DNA from: an uncultured Mycolicibacterium sp.
GTDB lineage: Bacteria; Actinomycetota; Actinomycetes; Mycobacteriales; Mycobacteriaceae
NCBI GenBank assembly: GCA_945957405.1
Contig: CAMFLL010000013.1
Location: 1-44,819, forward strand
Length of the DNA: 44,819 nucleotides
Direction: 5' to 3'
The position numbers and the translations under genes are program-made. This document shows positions 26,153 to 34,636 of this stretch, one piece after another; positions within the stretch are counted from its first letter, which is position 1; each line of letters starts with the position of its first letter. The notes below the pieces were generated by a model. That model was not told the DNA's origin. It saw nothing but the letters and a program-made list of their open reading frames with translations, and did no database searches.

Positions 26153-27133
26153 ATGGCCAGTACGTCCGCCAACCCCGTCCTGGTGATCGGAGCCACGGGC
26201 CGCCACGGGAACACCGGGGGACACCTGGTGCGACGCCTGATCGAGGAGGGGCGGGCAGTGCGCGTTCTGGCCCGCACTCGTGGTGAGCGAACCGACGCGC
26301 TGGAAGGCGCTGGCGCCGAGATCATCGAGGGCGACCTACATGAGCGCCGCTCACTGGTCGCCGCACTGGCTGACGTCGACCTGGCGTACTTCACCTACCC
26401 GATCGGTGCGGGCATCGTGTCCGCCGCGGCCAACTACGCGGCGGCCGTGCGCGAGGTGGGCCGCAATCCGCGCACGGTGGTGATGTCGATGGGCCCGGCG
26501 CATCCCGCGCACCCGAGTCGGCTCGGCAGGGACCAGTGGCTGGCCGAACACGTCCTGCAGTGGGCGGGACTGGATCTGCTGATCCTGCGGATTACCGCAC
26601 TGTTCCACCAGAATCTGCTGGTGCTGCACTCACGCTCGATCCGCGACGAGGGCGTGATCCGCAGCTCGTTCGGAACCGACCCGATCGGCTGGATCAACGG
26701 AATCGACGCCGCCGAAATCGGCATGGCGGCCATGCTGCACCCCGACCGCTTCGATGGGACCGTCACATATCCGCTGGGCCCCGAGGGCTTCAGCTACGCC
26801 GAGGTCGCCGCCCTGCTGAGCGAACTCCTCGGGGAGACCATCACATTCGAACAGGTCGGTGCCGAGCAGTGGCGCAGGGAACTGATCGAACTGTCTGCGC
26901 TGGACGACGGCGAGGTGGTCAATACCGCGATGGCGCAGCACATCTCCTCGGTGGGTGCGGTACACGCCGGACAGGGTTCGACGCGAGGCGGCGGAATCGA
27001 CCCCGGCGGGCTGGCAGCCCTAACTCGCCGCGGTGCCGTACCGCTGCGCGAATTCCTGATCGCCAACCTGGACGCCTTCCGTCCCGTCCGCATCGATTCG
27101 ATCGACACCGAAAGGTCAGCATATGAACTCTGA
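26153..27133 (+). CDS. NmrA-like NAD(P)-binding oxidoreductase
   Basis: 326 aa atypical short-chain dehydrogenase (NmrA/azoreductase-like). The Rossmann motif ATGRHGNTGGHLVRRLIEEG at the N terminus, VLART, the segment EIIEGDLHERRSLVAALADVDLAYF, and the family pattern near FSYAEVAALLSELLGETITFEQV. It lacks the SDR YxxxK pair, as usual for this branch. ATG at 26153 with AGGAGAG upstream; an earlier in-frame ATG lies before the operator. Overlaps the next gene by 11 bases. Substrate unknown; regulation by the adjacent TetR is likely. Confidence 0.82.
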   Translation: MASTSANPVLVIGATGRHGNTGGHLVRRLIEEGRAVRVLARTRGERTDALEGAGAEIIEGDLHERRSLVAALADVDLAYFTYPIGAGIVSAAANYAAAVREVGRNPRTVVMSMGPAHPAHPSRLGRDQWLAEHVLQWAGLDLLILRITALFHQNLLVLHSRSIRDEGVIRSSFGTDPIGWINGIDAAEIGMAAMLHPDRFDGTVTYPLGPEGFSYAEVAALLSELLGETITFEQVGAEQWRRELIELSALDDGEVVNTAMAQHISSVGAVHAGQGSTRGGGIDPGGLAALTRRGAVPLREFLIANLDAFRPVRIDSIDTERSAYEL

Positions 27134-27647
27134 AACGCTCACCATCGAACATCCGTCACACCGTCTTGTCGTCGCACTGCCCGACTCCTATGAAGCGGCG
27201 CGAGCCACGTACGAGGCGCTGGTGCCGGAAGTCGACCATGCCGCGTATGCGTCGGCACACTCGTGGCGGGACACGCTGGCGATTGCCGAGAAGAACGCGC
27301 CGCACGGTTTCATGCGGTATTTCGCGGTCGACATCGCTCCCATGATGACCGGTTCGCAAGCACCGTGGCGCGCCACCCAGTACCTGATGGGTAACCACAC
27401 CATCGCCGAACGCATGTTCCGTCATGACCCGTCGGTCATGTTGCACGCACCGCTGCGGACGCTGCTCTACGTGGACGCGGCCGGCGTCACGCGCTTCGCC
27501 GCCGATCAACCGAGTCTGCTTTTCGCCAGCTACGGCAATCCCGAGATCACTGCTGTCGGTCTGCATCTCGATTCGCTGCTGGCCACGTTGTTCGGCCTAC
27601 TCGGCGCGCAGGTGCCCGCCTCGCTCGAGCCCAAGGTGGCCACGTAG
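27123..27647 (+). CDS. DUF302-like protein
   Basis: 174 aa soluble protein. Resembles DUF302: MRYFAVDIAPMM near 60, YLMGNHTIAERMFRHDPSVMLHAPLRTLLYVDAAG and the C-terminal block ADQPSLLFASYGNPEITAVGLHLDSLLATLFGLLGA. Biochemical role unknown; co-transcribed with the NmrA-like gene (11-base overlap). Its 3' end overlaps the convergent monooxygenase gene by 51 bases. Confidence 0.7.
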   Translation: MNSETLTIEHPSHRLVVALPDSYEAARATYEALVPEVDHAAYASAHSWRDTLAIAEKNAPHGFMRYFAVDIAPMMTGSQAPWRATQYLMGNHTIAERMFRHDPSVMLHAPLRTLLYVDAAGVTRFAADQPSLLFASYGNPEITAVGLHLDSLLATLFGLLGAQVPASLEPKVAT

Positions 27648-28910
27648 CGTCGTGGCGGTGTACTCGGTGCGGAACAGTCCACGTCGCTGCAGTTCGGGTA
27701 CCAACTGGTCGACGATGTTGACCAACCCGTCGGGGAAGTAGTCGACGTTGAGGTTGAAGCCGTCGGCGCCTCGGCCGATGAACCATTCCTCGATGCTGTC
27801 GGCCACCTGTTCGGGGGTCCCGACCAGGCTGCGATGGCCATTGGGGTTGCGTTCCAACAGTTCCCGGACGGTCAGGTCGTCGCGGCGGGCCAGGTCGAGA
27901 ATCGCCGAGGCGAAACCGCGACTGGGACCGCGTTGGGTCTGGTCCAACAGCGTCCATGGCAGCGGCTTGTCCAGTTGCAGGTCGCCCGGTGCAAGGCCGA
28001 GCGTGGCACTGAGGCCCTGGAGTTCATCGTCGAAGCCGGCGACGTCGTCGAGCCATTCCTTGCGTTCGCGGGCCTCCCGCTCCGTGGAGCCGAGCACGGG
28101 AAATAAACCGGGCAGGATGACCACCTCGTCCTCGCTGCGACCGTGCTGTGCCAGTTGGCCTTTGACGTTGCGGTAGAAGTCCTGGGCACCGGACAGGGTG
28201 TGGCTGACCGCAAAGATGGCATCGGCGTACCGCGCCGCCAGCGCGGTGCCCTGGTCCGAACCGCCGGCTTGCAGCAGGACGGGCCTGCCCTGTGGCGAGC
28301 GCGGCACGTTCAATGCCCCGGTCACCGAGAAGTACCGGCCCGCATGACTGATCGGGTGGATGCGGCCGACATCGGCGAACTTGCCGGACTGTTGATCGGC
28401 GACCAGCGCGTCGCGGCCCCACGACTCCCACAGGCCGAGGACCACCTGCACCGCTTCCTCGGCGCGGGCATACCTGTCGTCGTGGTCGGCGAGCTCGGTC
28501 AGGCCGAACAGAGGCGCGGCCTGAGCCGAGCGGGTGGCCACGACATTCCACGCCGCCCGGCCACCGGACACCAGGTCGAGTGACGCGATGGCGCGGGCGA
28601 TGTTGTACGGATGCTGGAAGCTCGACGAGACGGTGGCCACCAGGCCGACGTGATCGGTGGCGCGGGCCACCGCGGTCAGCGCGACGATCGGGTCCAGCGC
28701 TTGCCACGGCCGCGACACCCGTGGCGCGCCGTAATCGAATCCGTCGCTGAAGAACACGGCGTCGAGGAGGCCGCGTTCCGCGATCCGGCCGATCTCCTCG
28801 TAGTATCCCAGATCCAGGAATCCCAACGGGTCGGGCTGGACGCGCCAGGACGCCGGGTGCCTGCCGGAGTTGTTGACATTGACGTTGAGGTGCAGCTGCC
28901 GCTCATTCAC
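27597..28910 (-). CDS. FMN-dependent LLM monooxygenase (NtaA/SnaA/DszA family)
   Basis: 437 aa bacterial-luciferase-like monooxygenase using FMNH2. Typical features: LHLNVNVNNSGRHPASWR, DAVFFSDGFDYG, SSSFQHPYNIARAIASLDLVSGGRAAWNVVAT, RYFSVTGALNVPRSPQGRPVLLQAGGSDQG, and GADGFNLNVDYFPDGLVNIVDQLVPELQRRGLFR. Family members cleave C-S bonds in sulfones and sulfonates or oxidise aminocarboxylates. Here it is the last gene of an organosulfur operon (4-base overlap with the preceding gene), so desulfurisation is the likely role; the flavin reductase is not in the window. Confidence 0.88.
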   Translation of the reverse strand: MNERQLHLNVNVNNSGRHPASWRVQPDPLGFLDLGYYEEIGRIAERGLLDAVFFSDGFDYGAPRVSRPWQALDPIVALTAVARATDHVGLVATVSSSFQHPYNIARAIASLDLVSGGRAAWNVVATRSAQAAPLFGLTELADHDDRYARAEEAVQVVLGLWESWGRDALVADQQSGKFADVGRIHPISHAGRYFSVTGALNVPRSPQGRPVLLQAGGSDQGTALAARYADAIFAVSHTLSGAQDFYRNVKGQLAQHGRSEDEVVILPGLFPVLGSTEREARERKEWLDDVAGFDDELQGLSATLGLAPGDLQLDKPLPWTLLDQTQRGPSRGFASAILDLARRDDLTVRELLERNPNGHRSLVGTPEQVADSIEEWFIGRGADGFNLNVDYFPDGLVNIVDQLVPELQRRGLFRTEYTATTLRGHLGLERGGHLRAE

Positions 28911-30151
28911 GGTGTACTCCGTTCCGGCTGTCGTAGGTCATCGATGCATGCGAACGGGGCACCGATGCTCCATGGGTCGGCGACCTCGGCGTCGAGCAGC
29001 CAGCGCGCGATCGAATTCGGTTTCCAGCGCACCGCGTCGTGCAGCGTGTGGGTGCGGGCGTCCCGCCAGTACCGGTCCAGCCCGAGCGCGGGAGTCGTCG
29101 AAGCCGTTCCGCCGATGTCGAACAGTGCGGTGGTGACTGCCAGCGCCGCGCGAGTGCTCACCACCTTGGCCGCGGCGACTTCGTAGAACACGTCGACGAC
29201 GGTCGTCAGGTCTGAATCCCGGTGCAGGTGAGCAAGTCTGGTGGCGGCGGCTTCCACCAGCCGGCGAGCGGTCAGCGCGGTGATGTGCAGCTCGCCGAGC
29301 TGTGCGACGCCGAGGGCGTCGTCGGTGAAGGCCCGCACGCCGCTGCCCCGGCCCGCGTGCACGCGGCGGTCCAGGCCAACCGCCTCGTCGACGGCGCCCG
29401 CGGCGATCCCCGCGTCGATCGCCGCGTGGATGAGCTGACTGAAACCCGAGATCCGGTATGTGGCAACCGGGTCGACGGCGGCGGGTAGCACGGCGTGATC
29501 GGCGACGGCCACATCGTGGAACTCTGCGGTTCCCGATGCGGTGGTGCGCTGACCGAGGCCGTTCCAGTCGTCCTGAATCACCACCCCAGGTGCCGACGTG
29601 TCGACCACCACGGTGCGCACGGCGCCGGTGTGATCCTTTGCGGCCACTGCGATGTGATCGGACAGCAGTGAGCCCGTCGCATAGACCTTGCGGCCCGACA
29701 GTGTCCAACCCGACCCGTCATACACCACCGCGGTACCGTGCTCACCGGGATGTCGCTCGCCCGGTTCGGCGGTGGCGTTACCCAGCACCGCTCCGGCGCC
29801 GAGCCGGCCGAGCCACAGGTTGCGCTGGTCACCGGTCGTGGTCAGGCGGATCCGTTCGACACTGGCGAAGTGGTTCTGCGGGATCTGACTCAGGCTGCCG
29901 TCGACCCGAGCGAGGGCGAACACCGCCGCCATCACGGTCTCCGGGCCCAGGCCCAACCCGCCGAACTCGGGGGGAACGGTCAACGCCCAGAACCGGATCC
30001 GGCGCAACGCTTCGATCTCCATCCGCGCATACTCGCGCGTGCGATCACGGCGCGCGGCGCCGGCCTTCGCGGCCTCGACCACCTCCTCGAGTTCGGCGAG
30101 GAACCCGGCCGCCCCGGTCTTCGGGGTGGTGTCGACGAGTTCGGCGGTCAC
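28907..30151 (-). CDS. SfnB/DszC-type flavin monooxygenase (acyl-CoA dehydrogenase fold)
   Basis: 414 aa acyl-CoA-dehydrogenase-fold protein of the sulfur-acquisition branch (SfnB, DszC). FWALTVPPEFGGLGLGPETVMAAVFALARVDGSLSQIPQNHF, ATAEPGERHPGEH, WTLSGRKVYATGSLLSDHIAVAA, and the C-terminal ARTHTLHDAVRWKPNSIARWLL. No acyl-CoA catalytic Glu segment is evident, fitting a flavin-dependent oxygenase. GTG start overlapping the binding-protein stop (GTGA). Likely oxidises an imported organosulfur compound with the DszA-type partner. Confidence 0.85.
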   Translation of the reverse strand: MTAELVDTTPKTGAAGFLAELEEVVEAAKAGAARRDRTREYARMEIEALRRIRFWALTVPPEFGGLGLGPETVMAAVFALARVDGSLSQIPQNHFASVERIRLTTTGDQRNLWLGRLGAGAVLGNATAEPGERHPGEHGTAVVYDGSGWTLSGRKVYATGSLLSDHIAVAAKDHTGAVRTVVVDTSAPGVVIQDDWNGLGQRTTASGTAEFHDVAVADHAVLPAAVDPVATYRISGFSQLIHAAIDAGIAAGAVDEAVGLDRRVHAGRGSGVRAFTDDALGVAQLGELHITALTARRLVEAAATRLAHLHRDSDLTTVVDVFYEVAAAKVVSTRAALAVTTALFDIGGTASTTPALGLDRYWRDARTHTLHDAVRWKPNSIARWLLDAEVADPWSIGAPFACIDDLRQPERSTP

Positions 30152-31197
30152 GAGGCCGCCTGGGCCTGTTCCGACCCGACGGCCTTCTGCGCCTCGTTGT
30201 AGCGTGGATCGAAGCCGATACCGACATCGGGCAGGGTCGAGATCGCGGCGCCGTCATGTAGCGTCTGCGCCACCTTCTGCTCCTCGTCGATCAGGTTGGC
30301 GTCGAACGCCCAGAAGTCGCCGCTGCGGACGTGGTACTCGAACTCGGTGCGGTCGTCGGCGACCTTGAGTTGTTTGGCGATGATGGCCTTGGCCTCGTCC
30401 GGGTGGTTGTTGTACCAGTCCCAGAAGCCCGACAGCCGGCCGAAGAAGTCGTTCAGTGCGGCGGACTTGTCCGGATCCGTCAGTGCTGCCCGCGACGCCG
30501 TCCAGACGTTGAGCGCGGGGATACCGGTGTCCCTGTCGGTGAGCAGGATCTTCGCGTCGCCGGATTTCAGAGAGCTCAGGATGGCGGCTTGGTTACCCGA
30601 ATACACGTCGGTGCGGCCGGAGTTGAAGGCCGCCGCGGATGTGGCGCCGTCCGCGAACTGCGTCGGCACGATGTCTTTCGGGGTCAGTCCAGCCTTGACC
30701 AGTGACACCAGGTACTGCGCGTGGTTGTAGCCGCCGAAGTTGAATGCCCAGGTGTGACCGCGTAATTGGGAGACGTCGGTGATACCCGAGGACGTCCGGA
30801 CGGCTGTCACCAGTGGTGCATAGGTGGGATCGCTGCTGTTGCGCCAGCCGGCGACGATCTCCAGCGGCGCCGTGTCCTTCTCCCACGCTGTCTTTGCGTT
30901 GGCCTGTTCGATGATCAACGAGGTGTCGCCCATGTGTCCGAGATCGATGGCACCGGCGTACAGCGCCTGCAAGTTGGCGGCCGGCCCGGTGAGGTTGCTC
31001 CAGTCGACCTTGAAGTTCGCGCCGTTCAGAACCCCGGACGCCTCGATGAGCGCAGGGAACGCGGTGTCCTGGTAAGAGATCCGCAGGTCGGCGGAGCCAC
31101 GCTTGCTGGAGCCGTCGTCGGCGCAGGCGCTGACCGTGACGATCGACAGCAGTGCGGTCACCGCCGCGGACACGCGGGTGACGAACGATCTCTTCAT
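30148..31197 (-). CDS. ssuA: Aliphatic sulfonate-type ABC transporter binding lipoprotein
   Basis: 349 aa SsuA/NrtA-type substrate-binding protein. Lipoprotein signal with lipobox VSAC (C25). LRISYQDTAFPALIEASGVLNGANFKVDWSNLTGPAANLQALYAGAIDLGHMGDTSLI, then FADGATSAAAFNSGRTDVYSGNQAAI. Captures an organosulfur ligand outside the membrane for SsuB/SsuC. The start overlaps the ATPase stop by 4 bases (ATGA); readings farther upstream enter the ATPase gene. Which sulfonate or sulfone is unknown. Confidence 0.88.
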   Translation of the reverse strand: MKRSFVTRVSAAVTALLSIVTVSACADDGSSKRGSADLRISYQDTAFPALIEASGVLNGANFKVDWSNLTGPAANLQALYAGAIDLGHMGDTSLIIEQANAKTAWEKDTAPLEIVAGWRNSSDPTYAPLVTAVRTSSGITDVSQLRGHTWAFNFGGYNHAQYLVSLVKAGLTPKDIVPTQFADGATSAAAFNSGRTDVYSGNQAAILSSLKSGDAKILLTDRDTGIPALNVWTASRAALTDPDKSAALNDFFGRLSGFWDWYNNHPDEAKAIIAKQLKVADDRTEFEYHVRSGDFWAFDANLIDEEQKVAQTLHDGAAISTLPDVGIGFDPRYNEAQKAVGSEQAQAAS

Positions 31198-31976
31198 GAC
31201 GACTCTCCATGGAATCGGTGAGCCGGATGGTCCGGGCTCACATGGGGTGAAACGTGGCTCAGGCGCGCCAGAACCTCGCGTTTGATGGCGTTGAAAGCGG
31301 GTCCGGTGGTGTCGCGCGGGCGGGTCAGCGTCACCGGTATGTCGGCGTGGATGTGGCCGCCGCCCAACACGATCACCCGGTCGGCCAGCAGCAGCGCCTC
31401 TTCGACATCGTGGGTCACCAGGAGCACGCCGGGCTGGTGATCGGCCCACAGTCGCAGCACCAGGTCCTGCGCCTTACGCCGCGTGAAGGCGTCGAGGGCC
31501 CCGAACGGCTCGTCGAGCAGCAGCAGGTCAGGCGAGCGGTACAGGGCGCGGGCCAACCCGACCCGCTGCGCCTCGCCACCCGACAGATTCTTGGGCCACG
31601 ACCGCGCCTTGGGCTTCAGGCCGACCTCGTCGAGTGCCGCCAGCGCCGCGGCCTTGGTGCCGGCACCCTGGCGGTCTGCGAGCACCACATTTCTCCAGAC
31701 CCTCTGCGCGGCAATGAGTCTGGGTTCCTGGAACACCACCGAAGTCTTGTCGGCGATGGTTGCCCGGCCTGACGTGGCATCCTCGAGCCTGCCGAGGATG
31801 CGCAGCAGGGTCGTCTTGCCGGTGCCCGACGGGCCCAGCAGCGCCACGAAATCACCACGTCGGACGGTCAGACCGATGCCGTCGAGGATGACCTGTTCGC
31901 CGTACGACTTGGAGAGGTCATCGAGTTCGACGACGGTCGCCGTACGTGTCGCGGACGCGGCGCTAGGCGCTGACAT
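31194..31976 (-). CDS. ssuB: ABC transporter ATPase (SsuB-like)
   Basis: 260 aa nucleotide-binding subunit. Walker A GPSGTGKT (about 48-55), Q-loop FQEPRL, signature LSGGEAQRVGLARAL, Walker B LLLLDEPFGALD, H-loop VTHDVEEAL. Cytosolic partner of the SsuC-like permease. Overlaps the permease stop by 14 bases and the binding-protein start by 4. Confidence 0.92.
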   Translation of the reverse strand: MSAPSAASATRTATVVELDDLSKSYGEQVILDGIGLTVRRGDFVALLGPSGTGKTTLLRILGRLEDATSGRATIADKTSVVFQEPRLIAAQRVWRNVVLADRQGAGTKAAALAALDEVGLKPKARSWPKNLSGGEAQRVGLARALYRSPDLLLLDEPFGALDAFTRRKAQDLVLRLWADHQPGVLLVTHDVEEALLLADRVIVLGGGHIHADIPVTLTRPRDTTGPAFNAIKREVLARLSHVSPHVSPDHPAHRFHGESS

Positions 31977-32831
31977 GGCTTGGCCTCCACGGCAGTAGCA
32001 ACCGCTCGAAACCGCGCATCACGATATCGACCAGCAGGCCAAGTACCGCGTAGATGAGGATGCCCGCGATGATGATGTCGGTGCGCTGGAACTGGTTGGC
32101 GGTGTTGAGGATGTAGCCGATGCCGGCCTGCGAGTTGATCTGCTCGGCGGCCACCAGCGCCAGCAGTGCCGTCGCCGCCGAGTATCGCCAGCCGACCAGG
32201 ATGCCGGGCATGGCCATGGGCGCCACGATCAGCCGGATGGTGTCCCATCGCGACAGCTCGAATGTCCGCGCGACCTCGAGGAGTTTCGGGTCGATCCCGC
32301 GAATGGCGTGGTAGGTGTTCAGGTACACCGGGAATATCGACGCCCCGATGATGAGTGCGACCTTCGACTCCTCACCGATGCCGAACCACACCACGAACAG
32401 TGGGATCATCGCGATGAACGGGATGGTGCGCACCATCTGCAGTGGGCGTCGTAGATGCGTTCAGCGGCCACGGACAACCCGGCGATCACACCGAGGACCA
32501 GGCCGGCGACGCCGCCGATCAGCAACCCCAGTCCGGCGCGCTGCAATGAGATGGGCAGCGCGGCCTGCAGGTCACCGGTGGACCACAGCTCCTGGTAGGC
32601 GTCGAGGATCGCCGCCGGACTCGGCAGTACGGTGGCGCTGACGATGCCGAACTGCCCGACCAGCTGCCAGATCACCACCAGCGCCACCGGTATGGCGATG
32701 CGGATCGCGGTCGACGGGATGCGTTGCAGACCGGGCCGTCTGGCCCGTCGCCCGGCTTCAGGTCGGTATGTCAGGGTCTGGGTGCGCACACCGTCGACAT
32801 CGGCCGACGGGCCGTGCAGTACAGCGGTCAT
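31963..32831 (-). pseudogene. ssuC: SsuC-like ABC permease with a one-base frameshift
   Basis: Two adjoining frames together make one normal SsuC-like permease of about 289 aa. The first (from ATG 32831) reads through helix 1 to GLSVAAERIYDA and then goes into a wrong frame (HCRWCAPSRSSR, stop at 32406). The second frame continues QMVRTIPFIAMIPLFVVWFGIGEESKVALIIGASIFPVYLNTY to 31963. Adding one G to the plus-strand run at 32444-32446 gives DAPLQMVRTIPF, the usual SsuC sequence. The second part includes the coupling loop. Either a true null mutation, a phase-variable run, or a sequencing error; all flanking operon genes are intact. Confidence 0.85.
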
Positions 32832-34432
32832 GGCGCCTTGCCTTCGAAGTCGAAATCGGGATCGCCGTCAGAACTGGGCAGCAGTGAGTACTCCCAGTCG
32901 AAGTACGCGCGATACCAGGCGTCGCGCTCGGGGCCGAAGGGTGGCGGCCCCACCCGGTCGGCGATGTCGCCGGCGTACCGCGGCAAGGCAGTGGTCAGGG
33001 CAATGGGAACACTGGTCGGACCCGCTTCGATGACCGCCACGTCGTACCCGAGGCCCACCAGGTCGGCAGCGGCGAAGTGCGGCTGGTACCCGTCGAGCGC
33101 ACCGGACTGCAGATCGCGTCCGCCGGTGTCTTCGCGCGCCGGGTCGTCACCCACCAGAACGATCCGTGACGCCCCCTCGGCCACGGCCGGCAACTGTTCG
33201 CGGCGCGCATGAATGGCGCCCGGCAGGTGGCCCGCCGCATAGTCCGTCGAGCTGCGTAGATCGAAAATGACCGGGGGTGAACCGGATTCGATATCGCGAG
33301 CCAATGCCGGTCCGTCGACCACCGGGACGTCCGGGACGGCAACCGTGGGACTGTGCGGTGCGCCGTAGCCGTCGGTATCGATCACCGCCACGAAGATCGG
33401 ACCGTCGTGCAGGTAGTGCAGCCACTGCGCGGTACTCGCAGCGCGCACCAGATCGGCGTTGTCCAGCAGGACGATCCGTGATCGCCGGACTCCGATGTGT
33501 TCGTCGGAGGCCTGGACCAGTTGGCCACCCTGGACGTGCCGCGCGGCGGGGGCGGTGCCGGAGGCGAACTCGGCCGGGGTGCGGACGTCGAACAGATAGA
33601 CCGTGTGCTCGCCGTCGGCATGGATAGTGGCCAGTTCGGCTGGGTCGAGGACGTCGATGCCGAGGTCACGCAGTGTGTCGGACGCCCAGATCCGCAGTGC
33701 GGCAGGCACGTCGACGGGGTTTGGCAGCGGCGGGCCTGTGCCCGAAGCGATTTGCTGTCCTGCCCAACCCCATGCCGGGGTGCCGTTGTGCAGCGAGTAC
33801 ACGGGGTTGGCGATACCGGTGTTGATCACTGACTGGGCCCCGACGATGCCGCGGGTGCGCCCGGCGCAGTTCACGACGACCTTGGTGGCAGGACCGACCA
33901 GTTGTAGGCCGCGGTAGGCCAGTTCGGCGCCGCCGCCGGTGTCGTAACCACCGGGGATGTGGTGATGCAGGTATTCCGAATGCGGGCGGCTATCCAGTAT
34001 CACGATGTCTTCGCCGGAGTCCTGCCAGCGCGCCACCGTCTCGGCGTCGACGGTCGCGGTGCCGAAATGCTTCTCGATCCACTCGCCGAGCGTCTTGCTG
34101 CGCACGTTGGTGCCCGTGTAGAGCCGGCCACCGGCGGCGGTCCAGCCCACCAGGCCGTCGGTGAGCACCGCGACATCGGTGTAACCGAGCCGGGTCAGGA
34201 TCGCCGCGGCGCGCAGGTCGAGCGCGGGCTCGGAAGCCAGCACGATGGTGGTGGAGTGCCGTGGAACCGCGGAGTCGATGCGCTGCTCGAGGTCGTGCAG
34301 TGGGACGCCGGTGCTGACGGCGATGTGGCCATCACTGCGCACGCCAGGCGCGCGCACGTCGAGCAGTGCGATCTCACGGGACGGGTCGTCGAGCAGCGCG
34401 CGGAGTTCGGCGGCGGTTAGCGAGGTCGTCAT
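32828..34432 (-). CDS. Four-domain rhodanese (sulfurtransferase) protein
   Basis: 534 aa from ATG at 34432 (an in-frame ATG 14 codons earlier has no better ribosome site). Four rhodanese-like domains at about 5-105, 120-235, 255-370 and 375-485, seen from repeated IALLDVRAPG / IVILDSRPHSEYLHHHIPGG / VYLFDVRTPAEFASGTAP / VIFDLRSSTDYAAGHLPGA. Only domain 2 has the catalytic Cys (C189 in VVVNCAGRTRG); the others have no Cys at that loop. Thiol sulfurtransferase handling sulfane sulfur, cytosolic. First gene of the organosulfur operon; overlaps the permease start by 4 bases. Confidence 0.85.
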   Translation of the reverse strand: MTTSLTAAELRALLDDPSREIALLDVRAPGVRSDGHIAVSTGVPLHDLEQRIDSAVPRHSTTIVLASEPALDLRAAAILTRLGYTDVAVLTDGLVGWTAAGGRLYTGTNVRSKTLGEWIEKHFGTATVDAETVARWQDSGEDIVILDSRPHSEYLHHHIPGGYDTGGGAELAYRGLQLVGPATKVVVNCAGRTRGIVGAQSVINTGIANPVYSLHNGTPAWGWAGQQIASGTGPPLPNPVDVPAALRIWASDTLRDLGIDVLDPAELATIHADGEHTVYLFDVRTPAEFASGTAPAARHVQGGQLVQASDEHIGVRRSRIVLLDNADLVRAASTAQWLHYLHDGPIFVAVIDTDGYGAPHSPTVAVPDVPVVDGPALARDIESGSPPVIFDLRSSTDYAAGHLPGAIHARREQLPAVAEGASRIVLVGDDPAREDTGGRDLQSGALDGYQPHFAAADLVGLGYDVAVIEAGPTSVPIALTTALPRYAGDIADRVGPPPFGPERDAWYRAYFDWEYSLLPSSDGDPDFDFEGKAP

Positions 34433-34583
34433 CGTCGCTTTCGGGAAAGGTTGATGTGCAAAGGAATTGAGCATGGCTTGAGGGGCACGTTGTCACCGGT
34501 CCGCGTCGCGGTGAAGGCTTAGATTCCCGATGAATTCAAGTCGGTGCGCCAGAAGCCCGGCGGCCACGCCAAAAGGGCGCAGC

Positions 34584-34606
34584 TGTGATCGGCCTCACAG
34601 TAGGAT
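34584..34606 (+). promoter_or_regulatory. CRP-type site next to the R2lox -10 element
   Basis: CTGTGA-TCGGCC-TCACAG (34583-34600) contains a perfect TGTGA-N6-TCACA (34584-34599), the CRP/FNR-family consensus; mycobacterial Crp binds GTG-N6-CAC-type sites. TAGGAT (34601-34606) follows directly as a -10. The site would cover the spacer, which fits repression better than activation. Confidence 0.55.
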
Positions 34607-34636
34607 TTCCGCGTCGGACACGAGGAGGTCATCCAC

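Noticed and set aside
31198..31449. 84-residue extension of the sulfonate-binding protein
   Set aside because: Lies inside the ATPase gene and would bury the lipoprotein signal.
34433..34583. SAM-type riboswitch ahead of the sulfur operon
   Set aside because: Looked for because of the sulfur genes; no convincing multi-stem structure was found in the short leader.
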